This document shows positions 49,627 to 58,610 of a stretch of DNA of 64,000 bases, one piece after another. Numbering within the stretch: position 1 is the stretch's first letter; each line of letters opens with the position of its first letter. Origin of the DNA: Crossiella sp. CA-258035 (lineage in GTDB: Bacteria; Actinomycetota; Actinomycetes; Mycobacteriales; Pseudonocardiaceae); the NCBI RefSeq assembly GCF_030064675.1, contig NZ_CP116413.1:5550001-5614000 (forward strand), in the 5' to 3' direction. A program made the translations under genes and the position numbers. The notes under the pieces were generated by a model, which did no database searches, was not told the origin of the DNA, and worked only from the letters and a program-made list of their open reading frames with translations.

Positions 49627-52557
49627 ATGTCACGTCTCACGGCAGCGTTCGCCGCTGCCGCTCTCACCCTCACCACCCTGTCCGCGCTGGGCACGACCCC
49701 CGCGGCCGTGGCCGACCCGAGCGCGGAGGCCGCCCTGCCCGATCTGACCAGCGCCAACCGGCGGGCCCCCATCTCCGGGCTGCCGGACTGGAGCAAGGCG
49801 GGCTACCGGGGCGGGGCCGCACTGCCCGGTCCCGGCGACCTCAACGCCAACGCCGCCTGTCAGATCACCAGCGCCGAACTGGCCACCCAGTACGGCGTCA
49901 AGACCGACGGCAGCGATGCCACCACCGGTCTGCAGAAGGCGATCGACGACATCCGCACCCAGTGCTCGCCGAGCGCGGGGTACCACAAGCTGTCCTCGAT
50001 CACCCTGCCGGAGGGCAGGATCACCGTGACCCGCCAGCTGGGCGTGGACGCGGACTACCTGCTGATCAAGGGCGCCGGGCGGGGCAGGACCTCGCTGGTG
50101 TTCCGGCCGGATGCCAACACCCGTTACGACGCGCTGACCGAGGACGGCAGCGACTGGGACGAGGACGGCATGGTGCACGGCGCGGGCAAGGGCGGCTGGA
50201 TGTGGCCCGGCCGCGGCCTGCTGCGGGTGCAGACCCGTGAGGTCTCACCGAAGTACGCCGCCGACCACAAGTCCGCGCCGGCCAACCGCAAGGACATCTT
50301 CGAAGGCAGCATCAACCAGCACTGGGCCTCCGGCCTCCCGCTGCGCGAGGGTTCGGCCCTGGGCGCCAGGGACATCAAGCTGGCCAAGAACGCCGACATG
50401 AGCAAGTTCAAGGCCGGCGGCTACCTGTGGGTCGGCGCGGCCAACACGGTCAAGTTCTACCAGCAGCAGACCGTGACCAACACCGCGCAGTACCTGAACC
50501 TGCACATGCGCCAGCAGATCTTCCAGATCTCCTCGGTGGACACCGCGGGCAAGAACCTCACCATCGACAAGCCGCTGGAGTACGACCTCCCGCTCAACTC
50601 CACCTCCGACGGCTCCCCCGCCATCGGCGGCAAGGCCTACCCGAGCCGGGTCACCCCGCTCAAGGTGGTGCAGGGCGTGGGCATCGAGGACCTGACCATC
50701 ACCCAGGAACTCAACGGCATGCCCAAGCACGGCGGCGGCACGTACAACGTGAGCAAGGCCGACGCCACCCAGAACTACGGCAACGTGGCCCCGGAGTACG
50801 AGATGCACGGCATCGTGCTCAAGTGGGCGGCCAACACCTGGATCCGCCGGGTGGGCGCGGAGATGACCGGCTCGCACCCGATCGTCACCGAGAGCGCCAA
50901 GAACATCCAGGTCCAGGAGTCCTATCTGGACGGTTCGTGGAACAAGGGCAAGGGCGGCAACGGCTACTTCCGCGGCTCGCGGGTGTGGGACTCGCTCTAC
51001 GCCTACAACACCACCAGGAACCTGCGGCACTTCACCTTCCAGTGGTCGGCCTCCAACAACGTGGTGGTGGGCAACGACTTCGACTCCGACCTGAACGTGC
51101 ACGGCGGCTGGGAGCGCCGGAACCTGTTCGAGAACAACAAGGTCACGGTGCCGTTCGAGCACGCCTCCAAGAACTGCAAGAGCAACTGCGGCGAAGAGGG
51201 CGGCGGCGGGCCGGATGACTCCACCTGGTACCCGATCTGGTGGGCCGCGGGCCCCAAGGCGGCCAAGTGGTCCGGCTCCAGTGGCGCGCAGAACGTCTTC
51301 TACCGCAACGAGATGAGCAAGCAGACCAGCAAGGGCGGCCCGTTCCAGCCGTACTACGGGGACAAGGACCGGATCTTCCAGTTCGGCTCGGACGCCGCGG
51401 ATGCCAGCAAGTTCAGGCACCTCAGCGCCAACGGCACGACCATCCCGGACTGGGCGAGCAAGGAGACGGTGGACTTCACCAAGAACAACTCCGGGGTCAA
51501 CGCCTCCCGGACCGACTCCTCCGGCTCGCTGTTCCTGAAGAACCTCGGCCGCGCGGGCACTTTCGGCGCGGACGCGGTCCAGGGCGCGCTGGTGGACGTC
51601 TCCACCGCCGAACAGCTCAAGGCGGCGCTGGCCAACGCGAAGCCGGGCGACACCATCCGGCTGGCCACCGGTGAGTACCGCGGCTCCTTCGTCACCACCA
51701 AGGCGGGCACCGCGTCCAGCCGGATCACCCTGACCGGCCCGGCGAACGCGGTGCTGGTCAACGACGGCCCCTCCGGCACCGCGCCGTCCTGCCCGGTGCC
51801 CACCGCGGGCTGGGACTCCGGCTACGGCCTGTGGCTGTTCAACGCGCCCTACTGGAACCTGACCGGCTTCACGGTCAAGGACGCCAAGAAGGGCATCATC
51901 CTGGACAACTCGCAGCACGTGACCCTGGACAAGGTGCACGTGCACCACGTGGACGAGGAAGCGGTGCACTTCCGCCGGTCCTCGGCCGACGGAGTGATCA
52001 AGAACTCCAGGATCACGCACGCCGGCCTGGTCCAGCCCAGCTACGGCGAGGGCGTCTACATCGGCTCGGCGAACTCGAACTGGAAGTGCCACGGCAACAC
52101 CGGTGGCGCGGACCGCTCGGACCGGGTCAGCGTGCTGGACAACCAGATCGGGCCGGAGGTGGCGGCCGAGCACATCGACGTCAAGGAAGGCACCAGCGGC
52201 GGGATCATCCGCGGCAACACCTTCAACGGCACCGGGATCAAGGGCCAGAACTCGGCTGACTCCTGGGTCGACGTCAAGGGCACCGGCTACCTGATCGAGA
52301 ACAACACCGGCACCTTCAGCAAACCCGGTGTCTTCGCCAACGGCTACGAGACGCACAACCCGTCCAGCAGCCCGTCCTTCCCGAACGGCTGCGGCAACAC
52401 CTGGAAGAACAACAGGTCCGACCTCGGCGGGGCCGGCAAGTACGCCATCAGCATCACCTCGACGTCCAAGTGCAAGGACAACCCGAACGTGGTGTACGCC
52501 TCCAACACGGTCAGCAACGCCACCACCGGGCTGACCAACATCAAGGTGACGCCGTAA
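49627..52557 (+). CDS. secreted double right-handed beta-helix protein (polysaccharide lyase-like)
   Basis: Exported protein of 976 aa with a Sec signal (AAFAAAALTLTTLSALG, cleavage near AVA). A first parallel beta-helix (about 75-560) opens with a pectate-lyase-superfamily segment (YGVKTDGSDATTGLQKAIDDI) and continues through rung-like repeats (VVQGVGIEDLTITQEL, NIQVQESYLDG, NVVVGNDFDSD). A second helix (about 650-970) has a new capping segment (VSTAEQLKAALANAKPGDTI) and rungs such as NLTGFTVKDAKKGIILDNSQ and KNSRITHAG. Each half resembles a complete enzyme or binding module, so this is a natural fusion. Substrate unknown; co-regulation with a GH8 enzyme suggests one plant or microbial polysaccharide. 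Confidence 0.87.
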   Translation: MSRLTAAFAAAALTLTTLSALGTTPAAVADPSAEAALPDLTSANRRAPISGLPDWSKAGYRGGAALPGPGDLNANAACQITSAELATQYGVKTDGSDATTGLQKAIDDIRTQCSPSAGYHKLSSITLPEGRITVTRQLGVDADYLLIKGAGRGRTSLVFRPDANTRYDALTEDGSDWDEDGMVHGAGKGGWMWPGRGLLRVQTREVSPKYAADHKSAPANRKDIFEGSINQHWASGLPLREGSALGARDIKLAKNADMSKFKAGGYLWVGAANTVKFYQQQTVTNTAQYLNLHMRQQIFQISSVDTAGKNLTIDKPLEYDLPLNSTSDGSPAIGGKAYPSRVTPLKVVQGVGIEDLTITQELNGMPKHGGGTYNVSKADATQNYGNVAPEYEMHGIVLKWAANTWIRRVGAEMTGSHPIVTESAKNIQVQESYLDGSWNKGKGGNGYFRGSRVWDSLYAYNTTRNLRHFTFQWSASNNVVVGNDFDSDLNVHGGWERRNLFENNKVTVPFEHASKNCKSNCGEEGGGGPDDSTWYPIWWAAGPKAAKWSGSSGAQNVFYRNEMSKQTSKGGPFQPYYGDKDRIFQFGSDAADASKFRHLSANGTTIPDWASKETVDFTKNNSGVNASRTDSSGSLFLKNLGRAGTFGADAVQGALVDVSTAEQLKAALANAKPGDTIRLATGEYRGSFVTTKAGTASSRITLTGPANAVLVNDGPSGTAPSCPVPTAGWDSGYGLWLFNAPYWNLTGFTVKDAKKGIILDNSQHVTLDKVHVHHVDEEAVHFRRSSADGVIKNSRITHAGLVQPSYGEGVYIGSANSNWKCHGNTGGADRSDRVSVLDNQIGPEVAAEHIDVKEGTSGGIIRGNTFNGTGIKGQNSADSWVDVKGTGYLIENNTGTFSKPGVFANGYETHNPSSSPSFPNGCGNTWKNNRSDLGGAGKYAISITSTSKCKDNPNVVYASNTVSNATTGLTNIKVTP

Positions 52558-52572
52558 CCCGGCTGCTCACCG

Positions 52573-52607
52573 CGCGCGGCCGGGACGCTCAGCGTTCCGG
52601 CCGCGCG
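52573..52607 (+). terminator. strong terminator hairpin after beta-helix gene
   Basis: A 16-bp stem (CGCGCGGCCGGGACGC with GCGTTCCGGCCGCGCG, one G-U pair) with a 3-base loop, 16 bp after the stop codon at 52557. No other role is apparent. Confidence 0.8.
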
Positions 52608-52688
52608 GCTCCTCCGGCGGAAGCGGACGATCGGGACTTCTCAGTCCACAGTGGACAGGCTGATTGCGATGGCGGAAACCGGCGGGGA

Positions 52689-53957
52689 ATGATGGCGGCC
52701 ATGACGTGGTGGAAGACCGTGGCCGTGCTGTCCTGCACGGTGGCCAGCGTGCTCGCCGGTTCGGCCCAGGCGGTGGCCGCGCCGGATCGCCCAGGCGCGC
52801 ACTGCCCGCAGCTGGATCCCGCGCTGCCCTGGCACGGCGACAACCGGGCCAGGTTGCAGCGGATGATCGACGAGCGCGGTTCCTGCGCCGGGCGGTCGGG
52901 TCCGCGGCCGGTGGCGGTGTTCGACTGGGACAACACCGTGATCAAGAACGACATCACCGACGCCACCCTGGCCTGGGCGCTCCGGCACGACAAGATCCTG
53001 CGCCCGCAGAGCTGGCTCGCGACCAGCAGGTGGCTCTCCGCCGCCGCGGATCAGGCGCTGACCGCGGCCTGTGGCACCGCCGTGCCGGTCGGAGGGCCGC
53101 TGCCCACCTCGCGGAACACCGCCTGCGCCGACGAGATCATGGAGATCAGGGAGAAGTCCCGGACCATGGGCGGCGCGGCCGCCTTCACCGGCGAGTGGAA
53201 CCACCGGCGCACCGAACCCTCCTACGGCTGGATCCCCTCGCTGTTCGCCGGGCACACCCCAGGGGCGCTGACCGCCTTCGCCCGGCTGGCCCGCGCGGAG
53301 CAGCTGCGCGCGCCGGTGGGCGCCAAGCAGACCGTCGGCACGCACACCATCGCCGGTTACATCCGCTACTACCCGCAGCAGAAGGACCTGATCCGCACGC
53401 TCAAGGCGGCCCGGTTCGAGGTCTACGTGGTCTCCGCCTCGGCCGAGGCGATCGCCGAGGCCTGGGCCGACGGGGCAGGCCTGGACCGCGCGCACACCAT
53501 CGGCATCCGCAGCCGGACCCGGCACGGCAGGCTCACCACCGAGCTGCTCGGCTGCGGCGGCGACCCGGCCGCGCTGCCCTACATCGACGGCAAGCGCTGC
53601 GTGGTCAACCAGGAGATCTTCCGGGTCGAGGGCGCGGCCGCCTGGGAACAGCAGGACGCCACCCGGCGGATCGCGCTGGGCGCTGGCGACGCGGACACCG
53701 ACGTGACCTTCGTCGGCGATGCCACCGGCGCGCACCTGGCGCTCAACCGCAACAAGACCGAGCTGATGTGCCGGGCCTACGACAACGCCGACGGCCGCTG
53801 GCTGCCCAACCCGATGTTCCTCGACCCGCTGCCCGCCAAGGCAGGCCCCTACCCCTGCTCGACCGCGGGCGCGGTGCGCGCGGACGGCAGCCGCGGCCCG
53901 CTGCTGCGCGCGGACGGCGCGGTGGTCGCCGACCAGGCGGATCGGGCGCACGGCTGA
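52689..53957 (+). CDS. secreted HAD-superfamily phosphatase
   Basis: Protein of 422 aa with a Sec signal (TWWKTVAVLSCTVASVLAGS, cleavage after AQAVA). HAD motif I is FDWDNTVIKND (nucleophile first Asp and the +2 Asp), motif II Ser is in VYVVSASAEAIAEAW and motif IV acids in IALGAGDADTDVTFVGDA. Large cap inserts (about 100-230) carry Cys pairs fitting an exported enzyme. The closest group by memory is the exported phosphorylcholine-phosphatase-like HADs. ATG 52689 opens a run of three nearby ATG codons (also 52692, 52701). The gene stands alone. Confidence 0.85.
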   Translation: MMAAMTWWKTVAVLSCTVASVLAGSAQAVAAPDRPGAHCPQLDPALPWHGDNRARLQRMIDERGSCAGRSGPRPVAVFDWDNTVIKNDITDATLAWALRHDKILRPQSWLATSRWLSAAADQALTAACGTAVPVGGPLPTSRNTACADEIMEIREKSRTMGGAAAFTGEWNHRRTEPSYGWIPSLFAGHTPGALTAFARLARAEQLRAPVGAKQTVGTHTIAGYIRYYPQQKDLIRTLKAARFEVYVVSASAEAIAEAWADGAGLDRAHTIGIRSRTRHGRLTTELLGCGGDPAALPYIDGKRCVVNQEIFRVEGAAAWEQQDATRRIALGAGDADTDVTFVGDATGAHLALNRNKTELMCRAYDNADGRWLPNPMFLDPLPAKAGPYPCSTAGAVRADGSRGPLLRADGAVVADQADRAHG

Positions 53958-54190
53958 CAGAAATGCGTACTTGCGCGGCCCGAAGTATTGGCTCCGCGCC
54001 GTGACCGGTGCAGGCCAGCCGGTTGACGTCGCGGGTCACCCATAGGCCGAGCTGATCCGGGGAAAGCCGGAAAGACGACCAGCAGAATGGGACACCGGCG
54101 GCTGTCAGCAAACCGCCACACGCATTCTCTCCACCGGTGCGGCAAGTAAAGGATGTGCGGACTTCGCCATTCTCACCGTGGGAGACAACC

Positions 54191-55375
54191 ATGGCCGCAC
54201 CCGCATGCGCCGACACCCGTCCGGACCGGCTGGAATCCCTGACCGGGCTACGCGCGATCGCCGCCCTCGCCGTGTTCATCACGCATTGCCTGATCGGCCT
54301 CAATTTCGGGCACGGCGAGGGCGCCGCCTACCTCGGGCTCTCCCAGCTCTTCTCCTATGCCGCGGTGTCGCTGTTCTTCGTGCTCTCCGGATTTGTGCTG
54401 ACCTGGTCGGTGCAGCCCAGCGACAGCGCCACCCGGTTCTGGCGACGACGTTATGTCCGTGTTTTCCCGAACCACGTGCTGGTGTTAGGGCTGACCCTGC
54501 TGTTCATGGTGTTCTGGGGAGCCAACTCCAGCCTGCCCAGCCTCACTGAGGAAATCGGCCTCGGCCCGGCACTGGCGCAGGTGTTCCTGGTGCACGTGTG
54601 GTACCCGAGCTCGGCCTACCTCGGTTTCGCCAGCGCGATCACCTGGTCGCTGGCCTGCGAGGTGTTCTTCTACTTCTGCTTCCCGCTGCTGCACCGGATC
54701 GTGTCCAGGATTCCGGCGCGGCGGCTGTGGCTGACCGCGGTCGCGGTGTTCGCCGCCGGACTGTCCTTTGTGGCCTTCGCGGACAACTTCCTCGGTGGCC
54801 AGAACATCACCGAGAGCGACGCCGCGCTCTCCCTGTCGCTGGAACAGCTGTGGCTGACCTACTTCTTCCCGCTGAGCAGGCTGCCGGAGTTCATCCTCGG
54901 CATGCTCATGGCGCGCCTGCTGCGCGAGGGCAGGCTGACCGGGCTGCGACTGCGGCACACCGCCTGGCTGCCGCTGCTGCCGATCCTGGCCTGCCCGTTC
55001 CTGCCGCCCACCTACGCCTTCGGCGCCATCCACGGGCTGAGCTGCGCCCTGCTGGTGGCCGCGGCCGCCGCCACCGACCTGCGCGGGGACCGCTCGGTGT
55101 TGCGCGGCCGGGCCATGGTCTACCTGGGCGACCGGTCCTTCGCCTTCTACACCGTGCACCTGCTCACCATCGCGGTGCTGCTGGAGTTCGTGGTGGGCAC
55201 ACCGCCCACAGTGGACACCGGCGAGGGCCTGCTGATCTCGGTCGGCCTGTTCCTGCCCTGCGCCGCGCTGGCCGCCTGGCTGTTGCACCGCTACGTGGAG
55301 GTGCCGCTGGTCCGCCGGTTCTCCGCGCCCGTCCAGCAGGTGGGACGCGAGCGAGTGCCTTTCCCAGCTTTGTGA
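54191..55375 (+). CDS. acyltransferase 3 (OafA/YrhL) family membrane protein
   Basis: Integral membrane O-acyltransferase of 394 aa with ten or so helices. The N-terminal signature is RLESLTGLRAIAALAVFITH (with catalytic-type Arg and His), then FFVLSGFVLTW and the RRYVRVFPNH motif (usually RRxxRIxP) near residue 85; later ITWSLACEVFFYFCFPLL. Such enzymes acetylate sugars, peptidoglycan, lipids or antibiotics on either side of the membrane. GGGAG precedes ATG 54191. The upstream 233 bp hold only the promoter as far as I can see. Confidence 0.9.
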   Translation: MAAPACADTRPDRLESLTGLRAIAALAVFITHCLIGLNFGHGEGAAYLGLSQLFSYAAVSLFFVLSGFVLTWSVQPSDSATRFWRRRYVRVFPNHVLVLGLTLLFMVFWGANSSLPSLTEEIGLGPALAQVFLVHVWYPSSAYLGFASAITWSLACEVFFYFCFPLLHRIVSRIPARRLWLTAVAVFAAGLSFVAFADNFLGGQNITESDAALSLSLEQLWLTYFFPLSRLPEFILGMLMARLLREGRLTGLRLRHTAWLPLLPILACPFLPPTYAFGAIHGLSCALLVAAAAATDLRGDRSVLRGRAMVYLGDRSFAFYTVHLLTIAVLLEFVVGTPPTVDTGEGLLISVGLFLPCAALAAWLLHRYVEVPLVRRFSAPVQQVGRERVPFPAL

Positions 55376-55615
55376 CTCACCGCTGGTCAGCACCACAACC
55401 CGGCACGGCCCCGGACCTGGGCTCTCGCCGGTGCAACCGCCGATCGGCCTGAACTGCTTTGAACAGAGTGCGCCGAACTGAACGCCACTTGAAATGCGCG
55501 CCATTCCTTGTGGCCACAACAAAACGCAGACTCTGCGGACACAGCGCCACACCAGCCCCTGCGGGATGACGAGGGCTCATCCCTTGGTGTGCGCGCTGGG
55601 CATCAAGGAGGATTC

Positions 55616-56824
55616 ATGTCGGATCGAGTCTGGCGTTCCCTGCGCGCCGGGGTCACGGTCACCATCGCGGCCACCGCGGTGCTGGCCGGCCCCAGCGCCG
55701 CCGCCGCTCCGGAGCTGGACGGCGCGACCGCGGCCGCGGTGGACCACCTGGTCGCGGGCGGCCTGGACCGGGACACCGCGGTGCGCCGGATCACCACCCA
55801 GGACTCGTTGTCCCGCACCGCACAGCGGCTCACCGCCGAACTGGGCGCGCGGGCCGGCGGGGCCTTCCTGGAGGCGGGCAGCCTGGTGGTCGCGGTCACC
55901 GATGACGCGGCAGCCAAGGTGGCAGAAGCGGCTGGCGCCAAGGCCAAGCGGGTCGTCAATGGCGCGGCGGAGCTGGCCTCGGCCAAGCAGGCCGTGCGCA
56001 AGCTGCTGGCCGGCGTCCGGGGCAGCACCAGCCACACCGACGTCGTGAACAACACCGTGGTCGCCACCATCCCGGCCGGCGCGGCGCACGATGCCGTTGC
56101 CGCGCAGGCGGATGCGATCAACGGCGTGCAGGTCCGGCGCAGCGCGGGCAAGGCGAGCAAGCAGGCCAACCTCTACGGCGGCCAGCAGATCGAGTTCAGC
56201 GTGGGCGGCGGCAACTACGTGTGCTCGGTCGGTTTCACCGCCACCGACCGCGACCGCAGGCCGGTCATGATCACCGCCGGGCACTGCGCGGACGGCATCA
56301 ACGACGGCGAGTTCCGCCGCAACGGCGCCTACCTCGGCACGGTGCGGGCGCACAGCTTCCCCACCAACGACTACGCCTACTCCTCGCTGTCCGCGGACTG
56401 GACCGCGCAGGCGTCGGTGACCAAGTACAACGGCACCGCGGTCCGGGTCACCGGGCACGGGGTGGCCGCGCCGGGCAGCACCATCTGCAAGTCCGGCCGC
56501 ACCACCAACTGGACCTGCGGCGAGGTGGAGTCGCTGGACGTCACGATCAACTACGACGACGGCACCACGGTGGAGGAGATGACCCAGGCCAGCGTGTGCA
56601 CCGAGGGCGGCGACAGCGGCGGCTCCTGGATGGCGGGCAACACCGCGCAGGGCGTCACCAGCGGCGGCATCGGCTACTTCATCAAGGACACCAACGGTGA
56701 CGGCCGGATCGACAACAAGGACAAGGCGTTCTGCGGCGAGAAGGCCGGCGAGCCGAACGTGGCCTACTTCCAGCCGATCGGCGAGGTGCTCAACGCCTAC
56801 GGCCTCACCCTGAAGACCAGCTGA
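55616..56824 (+). CDS. secreted S1 (streptogrisin/alpha-lytic type) serine protease with prodomain
   Basis: Exported protease of 402 aa: signal peptide (about 1-32, ending PSAAAA), a prodomain of the alpha-lytic protease type (two repeats of helix and sheet, to about 185), and a chymotrypsin-fold domain. The triad is His223 (ITAGHCAD), Asp252 (PTNDYAYS) and Ser334 (EGGDSGGSW). Disulfide cysteines flank His and Ser (NYVCSV...GHC; STICKSG...WTCG). AAGGAGG precedes ATG 55616, the strongest ribosome site in the area. An unusual Asp/Asn-rich insert near the C-terminus (KDTNGDGRIDNKDKAF) looks like a calcium-binding loop. Confidence 0.93.
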   Translation: MSDRVWRSLRAGVTVTIAATAVLAGPSAAAAPELDGATAAAVDHLVAGGLDRDTAVRRITTQDSLSRTAQRLTAELGARAGGAFLEAGSLVVAVTDDAAAKVAEAAGAKAKRVVNGAAELASAKQAVRKLLAGVRGSTSHTDVVNNTVVATIPAGAAHDAVAAQADAINGVQVRRSAGKASKQANLYGGQQIEFSVGGGNYVCSVGFTATDRDRRPVMITAGHCADGINDGEFRRNGAYLGTVRAHSFPTNDYAYSSLSADWTAQASVTKYNGTAVRVTGHGVAAPGSTICKSGRTTNWTCGEVESLDVTINYDDGTTVEEMTQASVCTEGGDSGGSWMAGNTAQGVTSGGIGYFIKDTNGDGRIDNKDKAFCGEKAGEPNVAYFQPIGEVLNAYGLTLKTS

Positions 56825-56830
56825 CCCAGC

Positions 56831-56859
56831 CCGGTGGGGACCCGCGTGGTCCCCACCGG
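56831..56859. terminator. bidirectional terminator hairpin
   Basis: Perfect 12-bp stem CCGGTGGGGACC / GGTCCCCACCGG with a 5-base loop, placed exactly between the stop of the protease gene (56824) and the end of the convergent TetR gene (56862). Confidence 0.88.
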
Positions 56860-56861
56860 TT

Positions 56862-57476
56862 TCAGCGTGCGGCTGCTCCCAGCAGCAACCGGATGATCAC
56901 CACGGCCTTCTCCGTCTCCGGCTCGGCCCCGGTGATCATGTCGCTCCACACGAAGGACTCGCAGATCCGCACGACCACATAGGACAGGTCGGCCAGGTCC
57001 ACCTCCGGCCGCAGGTCCAGCCCGGCCAGCAGCTCCGCGCACCAGTCGATCACCCGGCCCTGCACGATGCCGTGCTTGGAGGTCATCAGCCGCAGCGCGT
57101 ACTCCGGATCGTCGGAGAGCAGGCGGCGCAAGGTCTTGAAGGTGCGGAACTGGGCGATGCAGGAGCCGATCACCTCGGTGACGTAGTCCACGCCGCTGCC
57201 GCTGATGCCGGCCTTGGTGCGGTTGAGCTGGTCCTCGGTCAACGACCAGATCACCTCGCCGAGCAGCTGCTCCCGGTTGCCGCACCAGCGGTACAGCGTC
57301 GCCCGGCTCACCCCGAGCTCCTCAGCCAACTGCACCATGTCCACCCGGCGGCCGTCCAGGAACCAGGACCTGGCCAGCCGGAAGGCGTCCACCGGGGTCG
57401 CCTTGGCCGCGAGACCGCCACCGGCGAGCGCCCGGCTCAGCGGTGTCTCCTGGGCGGCGCGGGATCTGGCCGGCAT
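56862..57476 (-). CDS. TetR-family regulator, QsdR-like
   Basis: Regulator of 204 aa. The HTH is at about residues 30-75: DAFRLARSWFLDGRRVDMVQ, LAEELGVSRATLYRWCGNRE. The wording of this segment and the C-terminal CESFVWSDMITGAEP match the QsdR group (named after the regulator of the quorum-quenching lactonase gene in Rhodococcus). The ATG follows AGGATG. Nothing in the immediate neighbourhood looks like a lactonase; its targets are unknown. Confidence 0.83.
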   Translation of the reverse strand: MPARSRAAQETPLSRALAGGGLAAKATPVDAFRLARSWFLDGRRVDMVQLAEELGVSRATLYRWCGNREQLLGEVIWSLTEDQLNRTKAGISGSGVDYVTEVIGSCIAQFRTFKTLRRLLSDDPEYALRLMTSKHGIVQGRVIDWCAELLAGLDLRPEVDLADLSYVVVRICESFVWSDMITGAEPETEKAVVIIRLLLGAAAR

Positions 57477-57569
57477 GCGGACATCCTACTTCGGGTCTCA
57501 CCGCGACACACTCCGCCGATCTGCCTCGCCACGGGACACCGACTGCTCCTGAAGACGCGGTCGAACAGC

Positions 57570-58610
57570 TCAGCAGCAGGGCTGCACCTCGGCCCCGGTG
57601 AGCAGCTGGTGCACGTTCACCTTGCGCATCGGGTCCAGCCGGTCCAGCCGGTCGGCCAGCGCCGGGCCGCCGACGCCCTCGCGCAGCAGCCGGCTCATCA
57701 GCTCCACCACCACCGGCACGGTCCTGGCCAGCAGCACCGGCATCAGGAACCGCTCCTCCCCCTCCCGCAACAGTTCCCGGCCCAGCGCCCGCGCCAGGAA
57801 CTGGGCCAGCGCGCGGCGGCGGGCGGTCTCGCCGACCCGGACCCTGGCCGCGGTGTCCGCGATCACCGACAGGTCCACCAGCCGGTCGCCGGCGTGCAGC
57901 TCGTCGAAGCCGAGGATGGCCAGCACCTGCGGTTCGCGGCCGCCGGAGAGCAGCACGTTGTCATCGTGCGGGGCGCCGTGCACCACCGAGGCCGGGGGCC
58001 TGCGCTGCGCGGCGGTGGCCAGCACCGGCCCGGCGGCCAGCACCCCGCGCAGCACCGAGGTGGCGGTCCAGCCCCAGACGTCCGGCCTGCGCTCGGCGGC
58101 GGGCAGCAGGTGCCTGGCCCGGACCACCGCCGCCCGCCAGTCCCTGGCCGGGGAGGCGGCCGGGATCGCGGCCAGGCCGCGCAGCAGTTCCGGGGGCACC
58201 TCGTCCAAGCCCTCCCGCAGGTCCAGTGCGGCGGTGATCATCACGTCCACCTGGGGTGGGGCGAACTGGTTGGGCACCGCGCCCTTGACCGCGGGGGTGA
58301 GCTCGGCGGCCAGCCCGTCCAGCCAGGCCACCGGCTCGCCCTCGGTGGTGGGCACCGGCGGCAGCACGGGCAGGCCGCGGGACTGGCAGCTGGTCAGCAC
58401 CCGGCGGCGCAGCGCGTACCGGGTCTCGGCCCAGGAGTCGTCGTGGTGGCCGCGCAGGGTGAGCACGTGCGCGCCGTCGTCACCGGGCGCCAGCCAGGTC
58501 TCGTACAGGGTGCTGGCCGCCCAGCGGGGCAACCGTTGCGGCGGCAGGCCGTTCCAGTGCCCGGGCCAGTGCCTGCCCAGCAGCTGGCGGATCCGGGCCA
58601 CCTCGGTCAT
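57570..58610 (-). CDS. phosphotransferase (aminoglycoside phosphotransferase-like fold)
   Basis: Protein of 346 aa with an APH/choline-kinase-like C-terminal lobe. The catalytic-loop stretch is SVVHGAPHDDNVLLSGG (usual HGDxxxxN; here HGAPHDDN, with Asp and Asn kept but HGD changed to HGA) and the metal-binding segment is AILGFDELHAGDRLVDLS (usual IDWE/D..G). The N-terminal kinase lobe is not easily recognised. It overlaps the StrR-like regulator gene by ATGA and must be co-translated with it. The alterations in the catalytic loop mean activity is uncertain. A Cys pair ends the chain (QPCC). Confidence 0.72.
   Translation of the reverse strand: MTEVARIRQLLGRHWPGHWNGLPPQRLPRWAASTLYETWLAPGDDGAHVLTLRGHHDDSWAETRYALRRRVLTSCQSRGLPVLPPVPTTEGEPVAWLDGLAAELTPAVKGAVPNQFAPPQVDVMITAALDLREGLDEVPPELLRGLAAIPAASPARDWRAAVVRARHLLPAAERRPDVWGWTATSVLRGVLAAGPVLATAAQRRPPASVVHGAPHDDNVLLSGGREPQVLAILGFDELHAGDRLVDLSVIADTAARVRVGETARRRALAQFLARALGRELLREGEERFLMPVLLARTVPVVVELMSRLLREGVGGPALADRLDRLDPMRKVNVHQLLTGAEVQPCC

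Noticed and set aside
50245-52356. 703-codon minus-strand open frame opposite the beta-helix gene
   Set aside because: Low-complexity Val/Gly/Ala/Arg composition and no recognisable motif; the plus strand has a signal peptide, beta-helix rungs, operator and terminator.
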